From: Pseudofulvibacter geojedonensis
Lineage (GTDB): Bacteria; Bacteroidota; Bacteroidia; Flavobacteriales; Flavobacteriaceae
Length of the DNA stretch: 64,000 bases
Direction: 5' to 3'
Assembly (NCBI RefSeq): GCF_042675745.1
Contig: NZ_JBHTJM010000002.1
Coordinates: forward strand, 248,001 to 312,000
Shown here: in pieces, positions 51,266-60,027 of the stretch
How the letters are laid out: the number at the start of each line of letters is the position of its first letter
How positions within the stretch are numbered: the first letter of the stretch is position 1
The notes under the pieces: model-generated
Databases searched by the model: none
What the model saw: only the letters and a program-made list of their open reading frames with translations
What the model was told of the DNA's origin: nothing
Program-made: the position numbers and the translations under genes

Positions 51266-53986
51266 TTAACTAAAACCCCTGCTTTTAATACGTTTGTTTA
51301 ATGTTGCTATTGTTTCTGGTTTGTAATATTTCCAAGATATGTAAGACAACGGAAAAACACTAATACCCACCCTATTTAATATTTTATAGCGTTCTAAAGA
51401 AAAAGCCTCTTGAAAATCTCCTGGATATCCAATTAAATCGATTCCTAAGTACTTGCCTTCAAACTCTACCAAAATATCGATTGATAAACCTGCAATAGTA
51501 TAACCTAAATGTGGAGTGCATTTAATTTTAGCAAGGTACTCACAAACTTCTTCACTAAAAGTATCATGATTTAAATTCTTGGATTTCTTTACTTCTATAC
51601 TATTGTCTAAATACTTTCTTAATAAACTTTCCTCATTAAACGTTAACCGATCTTTAGATAAAAAAATCAATTGTTTGTGTCTGGCTCTTGTAACAGCAAC
51701 ATTAAATATATCTTCTTTATTTAAATGATTTAAGCTTGCAGAATGTGAATTGTTATCTACCACCATAGATAATAGCATAACATCTCTTTCTTCTCCTTGA
51801 AAATGGTAGGGAGTCCCTAAACGTATTTTGTGTTTATTAATATCTGCTAAATCTACTTGAGCTTTTATCTGTTTAGTTAAATAATCTGTTTGATTTCTAA
51901 ATGGAGAAAGAACACCTATACTAGTAGCCTGCAACTCTGTTAAATCTATTTCAGATTTAATGATTGATTTTATTTCTTTTATTATGCCTACAGCTTCTTT
52001 TTCATTTACTCCTTGAGAAGAATGCTCGCCATTTACTTGGTTGATAAAAACAGACTGCAATCCTTCATTACTAGGTGTCATAGTCATTACTCGCAAACCA
52101 TCATCATAAAACATCTTATTACTAAACGAAATAATATCTGGTAAAGAACGATAATGCTCATCTAACATGATAATCTGCTCATGACTAGGTGTTAATTCTA
52201 AGCTAAAATCGAGCATACTTTTGTTTCTAAAGTTAAATCGTTCATCTAACTCTAATCCGTACTTATTCTGAAAACTCCTCATTTGTACTGTCGATAAGAA
52301 ACTCATATGTCTTAACTGATTGGTATCTCCAGCAACAACTATTTTTTTAGCTCTCTGAAAAAGGGGTAAACAACTAGCTATATCGCACTGTGTTGCCTCA
52401 TCTATGATTACTATATCGAATAACTCTTTTTCTAAAGGTAAACCCTGAGAAACTTCATCTATTTTAACCAACCAAACTGGTAAGGCTTCAATTAAACATT
52501 TAATATCTAACTTTTTTAACCCTTTGAGTTTTTCTGCCTTATTAGATGAAATAAAAGTATTTATTAATTTAATTAACTCAAGCCTACTTTCCTCTGCAAT
52601 ATTATTTATTTTATATAAAATCGACTTATGTACTAAATCTCCTGAAATACTTTCTAATTCTTTTAATTGTTTAAAGAACTTCTTTATTAAAACCCATTCT
52701 TCATCTTCCTTCTCTCTGAACCATTTTACATCTAACTTATTAAATAATTTAGTTATTATATTTCCCGAATAAAGCCTATCTACCCTTTCTTTTTCTTTAT
52801 TAATCTTTGCATCAAAAAAATCTTCAAACTGAACCAACTTATAATTCATGTATTTTTTACGTTCCTTCAGGTCTATTAAAGAGTCTATATCATATTTTTG
52901 ATAATAACCAGAAGATATTTTATTCAATCTTGAAACTATCCTTCTTCTATAATACTTACCTCCTACTTTAACAGCAAATGAATTTAATTGCACTGATTTT
53001 AACTTATCTTCTATTACCTCTAATGCCTGACTCGTTTTTGTTGCTATCAAAACACTTTTACCTTGTGTTACATACTCCTGAGCTATAGCAGAAATGGTAT
53101 AGGTCTTTCCTGTTCCGGGTGGACCAATAATTACCGATTTATTATACTGAAATGAGTTTTTTATGACTTCTTCTTGAGAAGCATTTAATAAGACTTGTAC
53201 TTTGTTAGGTTCAACTCCATTTTGTTTAGCTTCTATTTCTTCTGAGAAGAATTGCTGTAGTGCAGAAGAATATTCCTGAGGCCTTTTAAGAAGCTCTAAC
53301 TCATTAACAACTCCGTTAATATTATTCGATTTGCTAGAAACAAAAACTGCAGAAGCTGGATACAACTTAAATTCTTCTACTTTATTACTATTAGTGGCTT
53401 CTTTCTTTAAAAAACTCTGAGTTTTTAGCTTTGGAAACAACAATAAATCTTCCTCTATATTCTGAATATGCTTATCAATTAATCTTTTAAAAACACTCAC
53501 AAATCCAAAATCTATTTGTGAATGGTTTTGTAATAACTCTTCTAGTTCAACATAAAAATCGTTAAAAGAAGTTTTATAAATCAAGGTTTTAAGAAAACCT
53601 ATATTAGGTAATCTAGAGTCATTTTCAACATCAATAAAGTAATCACCCTCTCTCTCTACTACTTGTGCTTTGTAATAAAATAAAGGAGCTATTATATTGG
53701 TAGTTCTTTTCTGAAAGTTCTTGCGCTTCCCTACACAAAATAATGTACCATATAACAGTTCTTTGTCGTTCTTGTACATAGCTATATCTTGCAAAATAGA
53801 TACCGCTTGTTTTTCTGGTAAAAACTGAATGGGATATTTATTATTTACCAGTTCTTCTTCTCCTCTAATTATATACTGATTTTCAAACTTTGAAGAAAAT
53901 ATATTAGAAATAGTAAACTCTCTATTATCTGCTTTGTAACAATCTGTAAAGTATGAAATATACTTTTCTATCAAAGCTTTACTCAT
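51266..53986 (-). CDS. SF1 (UPF1/DNA2-like) helicase with C-terminal nuclease-like domain
   Basis: A 906-residue helicase. Motifs: Walker A GPPGTGKT (288-295), Walker B VIIDEATQCD (526-535), motif III AGDTNQL (552-558), LDEHYRSLPDI (608-618), motif V GTPYHFQGEERDVMLLS (724-740), motif VI VAVTRARHK (763-771). An N-terminal region of about 280 residues has no assigned fold. The C terminus (about 810-905) resembles a Vsr/PD-(D/E)XK-type REase: LSIDILVEFEGKYLGIDLIG (D837, D850) then a WKYYKPETIATLNKRI tail, although the third acidic/Lys position reads I852. It overlaps ligA by 8 nt (ATGAGTAA). A DNA-repair or defence role is inference. Confidence 0.88.
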   Translation of the reverse strand: MSKALIEKYISYFTDCYKADNREFTISNIFSSKFENQYIIRGEEELVNNKYPIQFLPEKQAVSILQDIAMYKNDKELLYGTLFCVGKRKNFQKRTTNIIAPLFYYKAQVVEREGDYFIDVENDSRLPNIGFLKTLIYKTSFNDFYVELEELLQNHSQIDFGFVSVFKRLIDKHIQNIEEDLLLFPKLKTQSFLKKEATNSNKVEEFKLYPASAVFVSSKSNNINGVVNELELLKRPQEYSSALQQFFSEEIEAKQNGVEPNKVQVLLNASQEEVIKNSFQYNKSVIIGPPGTGKTYTISAIAQEYVTQGKSVLIATKTSQALEVIEDKLKSVQLNSFAVKVGGKYYRRRIVSRLNKISSGYYQKYDIDSLIDLKERKKYMNYKLVQFEDFFDAKINKEKERVDRLYSGNIITKLFNKLDVKWFREKEDEEWVLIKKFFKQLKELESISGDLVHKSILYKINNIAEESRLELIKLINTFISSNKAEKLKGLKKLDIKCLIEALPVWLVKIDEVSQGLPLEKELFDIVIIDEATQCDIASCLPLFQRAKKIVVAGDTNQLRHMSFLSTVQMRSFQNKYGLELDERFNFRNKSMLDFSLELTPSHEQIIMLDEHYRSLPDIISFSNKMFYDDGLRVMTMTPSNEGLQSVFINQVNGEHSSQGVNEKEAVGIIKEIKSIIKSEIDLTELQATSIGVLSPFRNQTDYLTKQIKAQVDLADINKHKIRLGTPYHFQGEERDVMLLSMVVDNNSHSASLNHLNKEDIFNVAVTRARHKQLIFLSKDRLTFNEESLLRKYLDNSIEVKKSKNLNHDTFSEEVCEYLAKIKCTPHLGYTIAGLSIDILVEFEGKYLGIDLIGYPGDFQEAFSLERYKILNRVGISVFPLSYISWKYYKPETIATLNKRIKSRGFS

Positions 53987-56006
53987 TAATCAAACTTAAA
54001 AATTCTGTTTCAGACAAAATAATAACCGTTCCTAAAGCTTCAGCTTTTTTCAGTTTCGATCCTGCTTTTTCTCCTACCACTAAATAATTCAATTTGCTAC
54101 TTACTCCGCTAATGGTTTTCCCTCCATTATCTTCTACCATTTGTTTAGCGCCATCTCTAGTAAACTGTGTTAACTTACCTGTAAACAAAAAAGTTTTACC
54201 TTCTAAGACATTACTAGCCAATTCCTTCTCTTCTATTTCAAACTGAATACCCACAGAGCGCAGTTTATTGATAATTGCTACATTTCTTTCCTCATCAAAA
54301 AAGGCACGAACACTTTCTGCTATCTTAACCCCTATCTCTTCTACATTTTCTAAATCTTCCTGTGTTGCTACCATTAAAGTATCAATGTTTTTATAATGCT
54401 TAGCTAATTTTTTAGCCACCGTAGCTCCTACAAAACGAATCCCCAACCCAAATAATACTTTTTCAAAAGGAACCTGCTTTGAAGCTTCAACTCCATCAAC
54501 CAAATTCTGAGCAGATTTCTCTGCCATTCGCTCTAACGGAACAATCTGCTCTACCTTTAAATCATATAAATCTGCATAAGTAGTAATCAATCCTTCTTTA
54601 TGAAGCAAAGCGACAGTTTCTCCTCCTAATCCTTCTATATCTAATGCTTTTCTACTGATATAATGCTGAATCCTACCCACTATTTGAGGTGGGCATTCTA
54701 AATCGTTTACACAATAATGTTGCGCTTCTCCTTCTTTTCTAACTAACTCTGAATTACATTCTGGACAATGCGTAATATATTGAGTAGATTGAGAACCTTC
54801 TTCTCTTTTTTCTGTAGCAACTGCTACAATTTTAGGAATAATCTCTCCTCCTTTTTCTACATAAACCGTATCACCAATTCTAACATCTAGCTTAGCTATT
54901 TGGTCTGCGTTATGCAATGATGCTCTTTTTACGGTTGTACCAGCTAATAAAACAGGCTGTAGGTTAGCAACTGGCGTTATAGCTCCTGTTCTTCCTACCT
55001 GATAAGAAATACTTTCTAATACGGTAGAAACTCTCTCTGCTTTAAATTTATAAGCCATTGCCCAACGAGGTGCTTTAGCCGTATAACCCAATTCTTCTTG
55101 CTGCGCTAAACTATTTACCTTAATTACTACACCATCTATTTCATACGGCAAATTACTCCTTTCTACATCCCAATAAGCAACATATTCTAAAATCTCATCT
55201 ATACTACCCACCAGTCTAGAATGCTTAGGAACTTTAAAACCAAACTCACGAGCTTTCTCTAACACCTGCATTTGGGTTTCTATCCCCCCTCTGCCTTCGG
55301 CATCTCCCCCAATAGGTGAGAAATCATTGGTTACAATACTATACAAATAACATTCTAACGGACGCTTAGCAGTCTCTGCACTATCGTGTAATTTTAAACT
55401 TCCCGATGCCGTATTTCGTGGGTTCATATACGGATCTTCTCCATTAGCTACTCGCTCTTCATTCATTTTCTGAAATCCTTCTAACGGTAACATAATCTCT
55501 CCTCTAATATCAAAAGACTTGGGATAATTTCCTTGTAATTGTAACGGAACAGATTTAATAGTTTTTATATTGGTGGTTACCTCGTCTCCCTGAAAACCAT
55601 CTCCTCTGGTTACCGCTCTTACTAACTGACCATTTTCATATGTAATATTAATAGAAGCTCCATCGTATTTTAACTCGCAAGTATATTGCACATCATCTGT
55701 ATCTAACAACTTATGGATACGCTTTTCCCAGTCAAGTAAATCTTCCTTAGAATACGAATTATCCAACGAGTACATTCTGTAACGATGTTCTACTGTATTG
55801 AAATTTTTAGTTACTTCTCCACCTACACGTAAAGTAGGTGAATTAGCATCATAGAACTCAGGGTGTTTTTCTTCTAATTCTTGAAGCTCTTTCAACAACA
55901 TATCAAAATCATAATCTGATATGGTTGGTGTATCTAATACGTAATAGTTATAGTTATGCTGACGCAACTCTTTCCTGAGTTGGTTTATTTTTTCTTGTAT
56001 ACTCAT
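53979..56006 (-). CDS. ligA: NAD+-dependent DNA ligase LigA
   Basis: Seals nicks in replication and repair using NAD+. A 675-residue protein of full length. N-terminal Ia domain (HNYNYYVLDTPTISDYDFD), nucleotidyltransferase with the adenylated K113 in ELKYDGASIN, the OB fold, a four-Cys zinc finger (CPECNSELVRKEGEAQHYC then C), helix-hairpin-helix motifs, and a C-terminal BRCT domain (about 595-675). It starts 2 nt after the lipoprotein gene stop, and its own stop overlaps the helicase start. Confidence 0.98.
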   Translation of the reverse strand: MSIQEKINQLRKELRQHNYNYYVLDTPTISDYDFDMLLKELQELEEKHPEFYDANSPTLRVGGEVTKNFNTVEHRYRMYSLDNSYSKEDLLDWEKRIHKLLDTDDVQYTCELKYDGASINITYENGQLVRAVTRGDGFQGDEVTTNIKTIKSVPLQLQGNYPKSFDIRGEIMLPLEGFQKMNEERVANGEDPYMNPRNTASGSLKLHDSAETAKRPLECYLYSIVTNDFSPIGGDAEGRGGIETQMQVLEKAREFGFKVPKHSRLVGSIDEILEYVAYWDVERSNLPYEIDGVVIKVNSLAQQEELGYTAKAPRWAMAYKFKAERVSTVLESISYQVGRTGAITPVANLQPVLLAGTTVKRASLHNADQIAKLDVRIGDTVYVEKGGEIIPKIVAVATEKREEGSQSTQYITHCPECNSELVRKEGEAQHYCVNDLECPPQIVGRIQHYISRKALDIEGLGGETVALLHKEGLITTYADLYDLKVEQIVPLERMAEKSAQNLVDGVEASKQVPFEKVLFGLGIRFVGATVAKKLAKHYKNIDTLMVATQEDLENVEEIGVKIAESVRAFFDEERNVAIINKLRSVGIQFEIEEKELASNVLEGKTFLFTGKLTQFTRDGAKQMVEDNGGKTISGVSSKLNYLVVGEKAGSKLKKAEALGTVIILSETEFLSLINE

Positions 56007-56008
56007 CT

Positions 56009-56521
56009 TTAGTCTCCTTGATGCAAATATTGGTATTCTTTCCCGTTAAAATATAATAGTCCTCCACTACCCTCTTCTTCCCTAATAACAACTCCTATAT
56101 TTGGAATCTTTATTTCTTTAATTTCAAATAACTCTTCCGACTCATTACTTTCACTATATATAAATTCTTCTTGCTTTTTATTTCTATCAATTTCAAAAAC
56201 TCCTAACCAATTCATATCATCCCAACCATCATCAGTAAATACCTTTCCTGCTCCTACTATATAATGACTTCCATCAGAATGTTGAAAAAGCAACCCTATT
56301 TTTTGTGAAGCTTTTTCTTGAATAATTGTAACCTTATCATCTTTACCATCTCCATTAAAATCTGCTGTTAAAATATTTGGTTCGATTTGACTGGATAATA
56401 AATATTTATCAGATAATAATTCTTCACTTTTAAAATCAGATATAAAATCAACATCAACCTTACTTTGCTTTTTACAAGCCACTAAAAACAAGATGATAAA
56501 TAAAAGTACTATTCTCTTCAT
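56009..56521 (-). CDS. Unknown lipoprotein with FG-GAP-like calcium motif
   Basis: A 170-residue lipoprotein (MKRIVLLFIILFLVAC, Cys 16). It contains DFNGDGKDDKV, the DxNxDGxxD calcium-binding pattern of FG-GAP/VCBS repeats, within a small beta-rich domain (IGLLFQHSDGSHYIVGAGK). No repeats are seen, so it is a single blade-like unit. It lies 2 nt before ligA on the same strand, an odd functional pairing that is probably only positional. Confidence 0.8.
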   Translation of the reverse strand: MKRIVLLFIILFLVACKKQSKVDVDFISDFKSEELLSDKYLLSSQIEPNILTADFNGDGKDDKVTIIQEKASQKIGLLFQHSDGSHYIVGAGKVFTDDGWDDMNWLGVFEIDRNKKQEEFIYSESNESEELFEIKEIKIPNIGVVIREEEGSGGLLYFNGKEYQYLHQGD

Positions 56522-56560
56522 AATGTCGTAAATTTAGCTTTTTAAAAGCGCTTAAGCAAT

Positions 56561-57460
56561 ATGAAATTCGGAAAAGTAGAAAACCCAGAATTAATCGATT
56601 TTATTTTACCTCCAGATCATCCTACTAATACAACTGTATTGGGTGGAAATGAATCTAAATGTAATGTATTTATTGGTTGTGCTAAATGGAATAGACAAGA
56701 TTTAAAAGGGTTTTATCCTAGAGGAACTAAAGATGAATTAACGTATTATGCTACTCAGTTTAATAGCATTGAGTTAAATGCAACCTTCTATAGAATTTTT
56801 CCAAATTCAACTGTAGAAAACTGGTATCATAAAGCCACTCCTGACTTTAAGTTCTTTCCTAAAATACCTCAAAGTATTAGTCAGTTTAAACGCTTAAAAA
56901 ATTGTGATGCTGATGTAAACGCTTACTTAGATAGTATTTCTAACCTGCAAGAGAAGTTAGGAACCATCTTTTTACAAATGCACCCAACTTTTGCTCCTAA
57001 AAGCTTTGATGTCTTAACTCAGTTTATTCAAGCGTGGCCAAAAGGTTTTCCTTTAGCTATAGAACTTCGCCATACCGATTGGTATAATGACAAAGTAGTA
57101 GCTAATGACTTGTACCAACTTTTTGAAGAAAACAATGTCTCTAATATTATAGTAGACACCGCTGGAAGACGTGACTTATTACATATGAAACTAACCAATA
57201 AAGATGCATTTGTTCGTTATAACGGAGCGAATCACCAAAGCGATTATTCTAGATTAGATGAATGGTTTGAGCGTATTAAAATTTGGATGGATAAGGGACT
57301 AGAAAACCTTTACTTTTTTGTTCACCAAAATATAGAGCAGGCTTCTCCTCTATTATCAAAATACTTTATTGAAAAATTTAATAATGAATTAGGTTATAAT
57401 TTATTAGTACCGAATTTTCCCGAACCAAAAAAAGGAGGTAATAATTTGACTTTGTTTTAA
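56561..57460 (+). CDS. DUF72 family protein
   Basis: A 299-residue TIM-barrel protein of the DUF72 (YecE) family. Visible blocks: FIGCAKWNRQDLKGFYPRGTK, YYATQFNSIELNATFYRIF, FKFFPKIPQSISQFKRL, LGTIFLQMHPTFAP, LAIELRHTDWYND, VRYNGANHQSDYSRLDEWFERIK, YFFVHQNIEQASPLL. The biochemical function is unknown. Divergent from the lipoprotein gene. Confidence 0.93.
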   Translation: MKFGKVENPELIDFILPPDHPTNTTVLGGNESKCNVFIGCAKWNRQDLKGFYPRGTKDELTYYATQFNSIELNATFYRIFPNSTVENWYHKATPDFKFFPKIPQSISQFKRLKNCDADVNAYLDSISNLQEKLGTIFLQMHPTFAPKSFDVLTQFIQAWPKGFPLAIELRHTDWYNDKVVANDLYQLFEENNVSNIIVDTAGRRDLLHMKLTNKDAFVRYNGANHQSDYSRLDEWFERIKIWMDKGLENLYFFVHQNIEQASPLLSKYFIEKFNNELGYNLLVPNFPEPKKGGNNLTLF

Positions 57461-57500
57461 TCCCCTCTCCCTAACCCTCTCCCCAAGGAGAGGGAAGAGT
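57461..57500. repeat. CCCTCTCC/GGAGAGGG hairpin, interspersed-repeat type
   Basis: CCCTCTCC-CCAA-GGAGAGGG gives an 8-bp GC-rich stem just after the DUF72 stop, preceded by a degenerate copy CCCCTCTCCCTAA. Sequences of the CCTCTCCCTAACCCTCTCC type recur in many bacterial intergenic regions as short repeats, as I recall. It may also act as a weak terminator for the DUF72 gene. Confidence 0.55.
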
Positions 57501-57591
57501 AATTGGTGTTTTTTAATCAACTTCTTTATTCGATATGATAATAAATCTAAAAAATACATCAATCTATATTCTCAATTATTATTAAATAAAA

Positions 57592-58173
57592 TCAGGTTTG
57601 ATTTTTATTCATCCATCTAGGCACTGGCATTGGCTCAAAACTTTCCATCTGTTCTAATAAATCATTTATAGAATCAGAAATCAATACCAATTTTCTGTAT
57701 TCTGGTTTTAACAACCCAGAATCAATCATGGTTTCTATAAAACTCATTAAGTGGTTGTAAAACCCATTAGTATTCAACAAACCTATTGGCTTTTTATGTA
57801 ATCCTAACTGGGCCCAAGTCAACATTTCAAACAGCTCTTCTAAAGTTCCAAAACCTCCTGGTAAAGCTATAATCCCTTCTGAAAGATCGTGCATTTTTAA
57901 TTTACGTTCGTGCATAGTTTCAGTAATAATTAACTCCGATAATTGAGTATGCACCACTTCCTTTGTCGTTAAAAAATCAGGAATAACACCAATAGCTTTA
58001 CCGCCATTTTCTAAAATTCCATGAGCCACCTTTCCCATCAATCCAATTTTAGCGCCACCATATACTAAACTAATATTTTGACTAGCCATTACTTTTCCTA
58101 ACAGATAAGCTTCTGCGTTATGAGTTTCATCTTTACTCAATCCAGAGCCACAAAAAACTGCTATACTTTTCAT
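57592..58173 (-). CDS. LOG-family protein (TIGR00730, phosphoribohydrolase)
   Basis: A 193-residue Rossmann protein of the LOG/YvdD family, which hydrolyses nucleoside 5'-monophosphates (including cytokinin riboside monophosphates). The signature PGGFGTLEELFEMLTWAQLG is complete, along with SLVYGGAKIGLMGKVA and the MHERKLKMHDLS block. It begins 1 nt after prmC and is last in the GNAT-prmC-LOG operon. Confidence 0.93.
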   Translation of the reverse strand: MKSIAVFCGSGLSKDETHNAEAYLLGKVMASQNISLVYGGAKIGLMGKVAHGILENGGKAIGVIPDFLTTKEVVHTQLSELIITETMHERKLKMHDLSEGIIALPGGFGTLEELFEMLTWAQLGLHKKPIGLLNTNGFYNHLMSFIETMIDSGLLKPEYRKLVLISDSINDLLEQMESFEPMPVPRWMNKNQT

Positions 58174-58174
58174 T

Positions 58175-59044
58175 TTAAATCATTGCTTTTATCATTCTAT
58201 CATTCCCCGATAGATCTTTTCGTAATTCCACTTGAGAAAATCCTATGCCTTGTAATAATTCAACCGTTTCTTTTCCTAAATATTGATTGATTTCAAAATA
58301 CAAACTACCATTTTTTGTTAAATGAGTAAGCGCATAATTAGCTATTTCTCTATAAAACAACAAAGCATCTGTATCTTCTACAAACAAAGCTAAATGCGGC
58401 TCATAAGCCAATACATTCTTTTTTATTTCGTGCTTTTCTAACTCTCTTACATAAGGAGGATTAGATACAATTACATCAAATTTTTGACTCAACAAATGAG
58501 ACTCATCAATTAAATTATGTTCTAAAATATTCTGCTCAACAAATTCGACTTTCACTTCATTATTAACTGCATTCTCCTGAGCTATTAATAAGGCTTCTTT
58601 AGAAACATCAACCGCAAATACATTAGTATCTGGTAAATTCTTAGCTAAACTAATTGGAATGCAACCAGTACCAGTACCAATGTCTAGAATTGTTAATTGA
58701 TTGTTGTTAATTGTTAATTGATCATTTATTATCCAATCTACCAACTCTTCTGTTTCTGGTCTGGGAATTAATGTCTTTGGAGTTACCTTAAAGGTTAAAC
58801 CATAAAAACTAGTTTCACCCAATATGTATTGAATTGGTTTTTCAGTTTTTAATTCAGCTATAGCCTTTTCAAAAAATTGAACATCTTCTTCACTAATTAT
58901 AATATCTGACTTTAGAACGAAGTCAATTCTATTCAGTCCTAATCTAAAATCTGTCAACCTAAACAAAAATGCTTCAACCTCAGAAGGCTCATAAACAGAA
59001 CTTAATTCTTTCTTTATATACTGCCTTAATTCTTCTAATTTCAT
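58175..59044 (-). CDS. prmC: Peptide chain release factor N5-glutamine methyltransferase
   Basis: Methylates the GGQ glutamine of release factors RF1/RF2 using S-adenosylmethionine. A 289-residue protein from the ATG 59044 with an N-terminal helical domain, the SAM motif ILDIGTGTGCIPISLAK, and the NPPY motif (VSNPPYVRE). I chose 59044 because its ATG overlaps the GNAT stop as ATGA; an in-frame ATG at 59062 adds six residues. Confidence 0.96.
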   Translation of the reverse strand: MKLEELRQYIKKELSSVYEPSEVEAFLFRLTDFRLGLNRIDFVLKSDIIISEEDVQFFEKAIAELKTEKPIQYILGETSFYGLTFKVTPKTLIPRPETEELVDWIINDQLTINNNQLTILDIGTGTGCIPISLAKNLPDTNVFAVDVSKEALLIAQENAVNNEVKVEFVEQNILEHNLIDESHLLSQKFDVIVSNPPYVRELEKHEIKKNVLAYEPHLALFVEDTDALLFYREIANYALTHLTKNGSLYFEINQYLGKETVELLQGIGFSQVELRKDLSGNDRMIKAMI

Positions 59045-59526
59045 AACTCTTTTATCATCCATCTTGAACAGCTATAATGCCCGGTATTTCCTAATGGTTT
59101 TTCTAAAGTTACAAAACCTGTTTTTCTATACAGTTTTCTAGCTGCATCCATATAAGGCATGGTTTCTAAATAGCAACTTTCAAATCCGTATTCCTTAGCT
59201 CTTTCTAAACATGAATTCATTAACCTACTTCCTATACCCTTTCCTCTAGTAATTGGCAAAAAGTACATTTTTTGTAATTCGCAAACTTTACCAGAGTAAT
59301 TAGCTAACTGAGCAATTCCAGCTCCTCCAACAATTTCTCCTTCTAATTCTACTACAAAATAATCAGATGTACTATCTGCATAGGTCTCAAACATTTCATC
59401 TAGAGCCTTATCTTCATAGGCAGTTCCTACCTTAGGCACTCCAAACTCAATTAAAACAGCTCTAATTACTTTAGCTATCTGCTCGTTATCTTCTTTTTGT
59501 ATTTCTCTAATAATAAATTCTGACAT
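59041..59526 (-). CDS. GNAT-family N-acetyltransferase
   Basis: A 161-residue acetyl-CoA-dependent acetyltransferase. The CoA-binding loop is RGKGIGSRLMNSCLERAKEYG, preceded by LQKMYFLPITRG and followed by SCYLETMPYMDAARKLYRKTGFV. Substrate unknown. Translationally coupled to prmC by a 4-nt overlap; whether it acts on ribosomes or release factors is not shown. Confidence 0.9.
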   Translation of the reverse strand: MSEFIIREIQKEDNEQIAKVIRAVLIEFGVPKVGTAYEDKALDEMFETYADSTSDYFVVELEGEIVGGAGIAQLANYSGKVCELQKMYFLPITRGKGIGSRLMNSCLERAKEYGFESCYLETMPYMDAARKLYRKTGFVTLEKPLGNTGHYSCSRWMIKEL

Positions 59527-59541
59527 TGCTTTAGAAAAACT

Positions 59542-59549
59542 TATTTTTG
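59542..59549 (+). promoter_or_regulatory. Putative -7 box (TATTTTTG) of LEA lipoprotein operon
   Basis: Matches TAnnTTTG, 19 nt before the start at 59569. It lies between divergent genes. Confidence 0.45.
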
Positions 59550-59568
59550 TTGGGTAAAGTTAACATCT

Positions 59569-60027
59569 ATGAAGCAGACTATAGCATTCCTTATACTTTT
59601 TTTAAGTTTAAATTCATGTATCAAAAGAAACATCGAATACCAAAAACTTGAAAACATTAAAATTATCTCTGTAGATAGTAATGAAATTACCTTAAGTGCC
59701 GATGCTATTTTTAAAAACCCTAACATCTTAGGAGGTAAGGTTTTTCCTGAAGATTTAAAAGTATTTATTGGAGAAGAAGAAATTACAAGTGTAAAGTCTA
59801 GAGATTTTAAGGTACCTGCAGTAAAAGAATTTTCGGTTCCTTTAGAAGCCACTATACCTTTTAACAAGATTCCTGGATATAAAAAAGGGGGAATTCTTGG
59901 GGTAATAATGGGAAGTCTGTCTAAAACACATAAAGTTTCCTTTAAAGGAATTTTAAACTATCGAGTAGCTGGCTTTAAATCGATTTATAAAATAGACCAT
60001 ACAGAAGAATTAAAACTAGAGCTATAA
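59569..60027 (+). CDS. LEA type 2 family lipoprotein
   Basis: A 152-residue lipoprotein (MKQTIAFLILFLSLNSC, Cys 17) with a single LEA-2 (WHy-like) beta-sandwich domain (EYQKLENIKIISVDSNEITL, DAIFKNPN, KEFSVPLEATIPFN). Relatives are linked to desiccation or stress tolerance, but the role is not known here. Its stop codon TAA shares bases with the ATA codon that appears to start ribD. Confidence 0.85.
   Translation: MKQTIAFLILFLSLNSCIKRNIEYQKLENIKIISVDSNEITLSADAIFKNPNILGGKVFPEDLKVFIGEEEITSVKSRDFKVPAVKEFSVPLEATIPFNKIPGYKKGGILGVIMGSLSKTHKVSFKGILNYRVAGFKSIYKIDHTEELKLEL

Noticed and set aside
51266..53986. Helicase gene as part of a phage-defence island
   Set aside because: Neighbours are ligA and a T9SS gene with no other defence, toxin, methylase or mobile genes, so only the single gene is noteworthy.
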